DNA of 6,781 nt, from positions 1 to 6,781 of the forward strand of contig JALOLN010000155.1 of the NCBI GenBank assembly GCA_025455945.1, written 5' to 3'. How positions within the stretch are numbered: the stretch's first letter is position 1; the number at the start of each line of letters is the position of its first letter. The translations under genes and the position numbers were made by a program. Shown one piece after another: positions 5,806-6,781 of this stretch. The notes below the pieces were generated by a model. The model was not told where the DNA came from. It did not search any database and saw only the letters and a program-made list of their open reading frames with translations. This DNA comes from Actinomycetes bacterium. GTDB lineage: Bacteria > Actinomycetota > Actinomycetes > Prado026.

Positions 5806-6430
5806 CGACCATGATGTAGCTGCGCGCAACATCGTCGATGGCGAAGTTCTGGTAGCCGTCGTTGAGCTCCGGCGGCTGGGTCAGCACCACGCGCGCGATG
5901 CCGCACCGGCTGTGCACGCCGACGTACGGCGCGCGCACGTCGGGGAGGCGCTCCTTCGTCACGGTTCCGTTGGTCTCCACGATCTTCACGACGAACCCGC
6001 CGGCGGTCCCGACCGGGTACACGTGCATACCGAACCAGCGAACGGCTCCGCCACTGCGGAACGAGATGGCCACGTCAGCCGTGTCGTTCGGGCCTCCGGT
6101 GCCGGCGAAGGTCCGCCACAGCGCGCCGTCGGAGACCCCCCACGACGGGCTGACCTCGTCCATGGACCAGAACTTCACGCCGGAGAACATCGCGGTGCGC
6201 TTCTCCGGGGGGAAGGCGATCGGCTCGGCGAAGTCCTGGGTGGCCTTGACGCGCGCGACCGCCAGGAATGCGTCCCGGTCGAAGGAGACCGTCACGCGTC
6301 CCTCGGTGCAGGCGGACCCGTCGCCGTCGCTCGTGGCAGCCGCCGGTGGCATCGCCAGACCCGACACGAGCACTGCGCCCAGCACCATGACCACGACCCG
6401 ACTGAGCCGCCAGGCAACTCCGGTCATCAT
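5801..6430 (-). CDS. Secreted protein of unknown function
   Basis: I do not recognise a named family. The 209-residue product has a clear Sec signal peptide: a basic start (R8, R11), a hydrophobic core at about 12-26 and a likely AAA|TS cleavage after residue 32. The mature part of about 177 residues is beta-rich with few cysteines (C41 and C176, which could form one disulfide). It opens with VTVSFDRDAF at 46-55 and closes with FAIDDVARS at 196-204. That pattern recalls jelly-roll domains of secreted proteins that begin with an F-D-AF motif and end in FAIDNV, but this is a resemblance of layout only. There is no LPxTG, lipobox or C-terminal membrane anchor, so export to the medium or wall is expected. 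A near-perfect Shine-Dalgarno precedes the ATG at 6430. A second ATG follows directly, so the start could be one codon later. It lies 129 bases after the propeller gene on the same strand. Confidence 0.78.
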   Translation of the reverse strand: MMTGVAWRLSRVVVMVLGAVLVSGLAMPPAAATSDGDGSACTEGRVTVSFDRDAFLAVARVKATQDFAEPIAFPPEKRTAMFSGVKFWSMDEVSPSWGVSDGALWRTFAGTGGPNDTADVAISFRSGGAVRWFGMHVYPVGTAGGFVVKIVETNGTVTKERLPDVRAPYVGVHSRCGIARVVLTQPPELNDGYQNFAIDDVARSYIMVG

Positions 6431-6433
6431 CCC

Positions 6434-6480
6434 GACACCTCCTTGGTGTCCCCTCAGACAATCGTTCGTCGTCAGGGGAC
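6434..6480 (-). promoter_or_regulatory. Structured mRNA leader with the ribosome binding site in a hairpin
   Basis: In the minus-strand transcript AAGGAGGT (6437-6444) is the Shine-Dalgarno for the ATG at 6430. It sits in a perfect hairpin, GACACC-AAGGA-GGTGTC (6434-6450), so part is in the loop and part in the stem. Just upstream GTCCCCT (6474-6480) can pair with AGGGGAC (6448-6454), and inside that GAC can pair with GTC past a two-base bulge. The two stems share three bases (6448-6450) and cannot both form fully. A translational switch is my inference. Confidence 0.45.
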
Positions 6481-6555
6481 CGCGGCCAAGGGGCGAACGT
6501 CCTCGCCGGGCTGCAGCGACCGACGGCAGGACGACGGTCCGCTCAGCCGTGGCGG

Positions 6556-6566
6556 GTCGTCAGGGG
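6556..6566. repeat. 11-bp direct repeat, copy 2 (copy 1 at 6468-6478)
   Basis: GTCGTCAGGGG (plus strand) occurs at 6468-6478 and again at 6556-6566, 88 bases apart. They flank most of the gap between the propeller gene and the secreted-protein gene. The second copy covers the propeller stop codon. No element lies between them that I can recognise. Confidence 0.5.
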
Positions 6567-6781
6567 CGGGGCTGCCAGGTCGGCTGGTAGCCGCTGGTGA
6601 TCTTCTTGCGGTTGGCCCCGTCGAGGTCGGCGCGCCAGATCTGCGCGGTCCCGGACGCGGCCGTACTGAACAGCACGTAGCGGTTGTTCGGCGCGAACGC
6701 CGGGAAGCGGTCGTTGTCCCGGCCGGCGAAGGCCGCAGACGTCCGCGCGGGGAAGTTCAGCACCTCAATGGTCGGCGGCCC
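6560..6781 (-). CDS. PD40/TolB-like beta-propeller protein, C-terminal end (5' end outside window)
   Basis: The frame is open to the right edge, so only the last 73 residues are seen; the GTG at 6763 is unlikely to be the start. The fragment contains one clear PD40-type propeller repeat: DNDRFPAFAPNNRYVLFS, then SGTAQIWRADLDGANRKKIT, ending in YQPTWQPRP. Such repeats form beta-propellers in TolB, in secreted actinobacterial proteins and in some hydrolases. The full protein could be any of these, so I give no symbol. The ending at QPRP just after a blade suggests that the propeller is the C-terminal domain. The next gene downstream encodes a secreted protein, so a periplasmic or extracellular location is plausible but not shown. 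Confidence 0.8.
   Translation of the reverse strand, partial: GPPTIEVLNFPARTSAAFAGRDNDRFPAFAPNNRYVLFSTAASGTAQIWRADLDGANRKKITSGYQPTWQPRP

Noticed and set aside
5862..6590. A 242-codon plus-strand frame opposite the secreted-protein gene
   Set aside because: It has no motif and no credible start signal. The minus strand has a signal peptide and a near-perfect Shine-Dalgarno.
1..6781. CRISPR arrays, insertion sequences, toxin-antitoxin or defence genes
   Set aside because: None was seen. The only tandem repeat is the short coding one in hutI, and no transposase, nuclease or toxin motif appears in the credible frames.

Overview
The window reads as chromosomal DNA of a high-GC, morphologically complex actinobacterium. 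The 60-base lines I counted by hand run at about 65-77% GC, start codons are a mix of ATG and GTG, and there is an SsgB-type sporulation protein, whose family is confined to sporulating or developmentally complex Actinobacteria. I cannot name the genus. A Geodermatophilaceae- or Frankia-like organism or a streptomycete relative would fit.

Layout, left to right. (1) 1-1337, plus strand: the 3' end of pabB (aminodeoxychorismate synthase component I) overlaps pabC (aminodeoxychorismate lyase) by four bases. Together they make p-aminobenzoate for folate. (2) 1357-1804, minus strand: a small unrecognised gene whose reading frame is broken by one base near its 3' end. (3) 1805-1864: a short divergent intergenic region carrying a 9-bp inverted repeat. 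(4) 1865-4728, plus strand: hutU (urocanase) overlaps hutI (imidazolonepropionase) by four bases. These are steps two and three of histidine degradation. The other hut genes (hutH and the formiminoglutamate enzymes) are not in the window. (5) 4725-5135, minus strand: ssgB, converging on hutI so that both stop codons lie in one CTAG. (6) 5223-5681, plus strand: a small PGPGW membrane protein, apparently leaderless and divergent from ssgB. It is followed 17 bases later by tRNA-Val(CAC). (7) 5801-6430, minus strand: an unrecognised secreted protein whose mRNA leader can fold around its ribosome binding site. (8) 6560-6781, minus strand: the C-terminal end of a PD40/TolB-like beta-propeller protein that runs off the window.

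Most of the window is ordinary core metabolism and development. I found no clear new multi-gene system, CRISPR array, transposase or integrase. The points most worth a second look are the structured leader upstream of the secreted gene, the inverted repeat in the divergent hutU promoter region, and the frameshifted small gene beside it. No stretch longer than about 130 bases lacks a gene.
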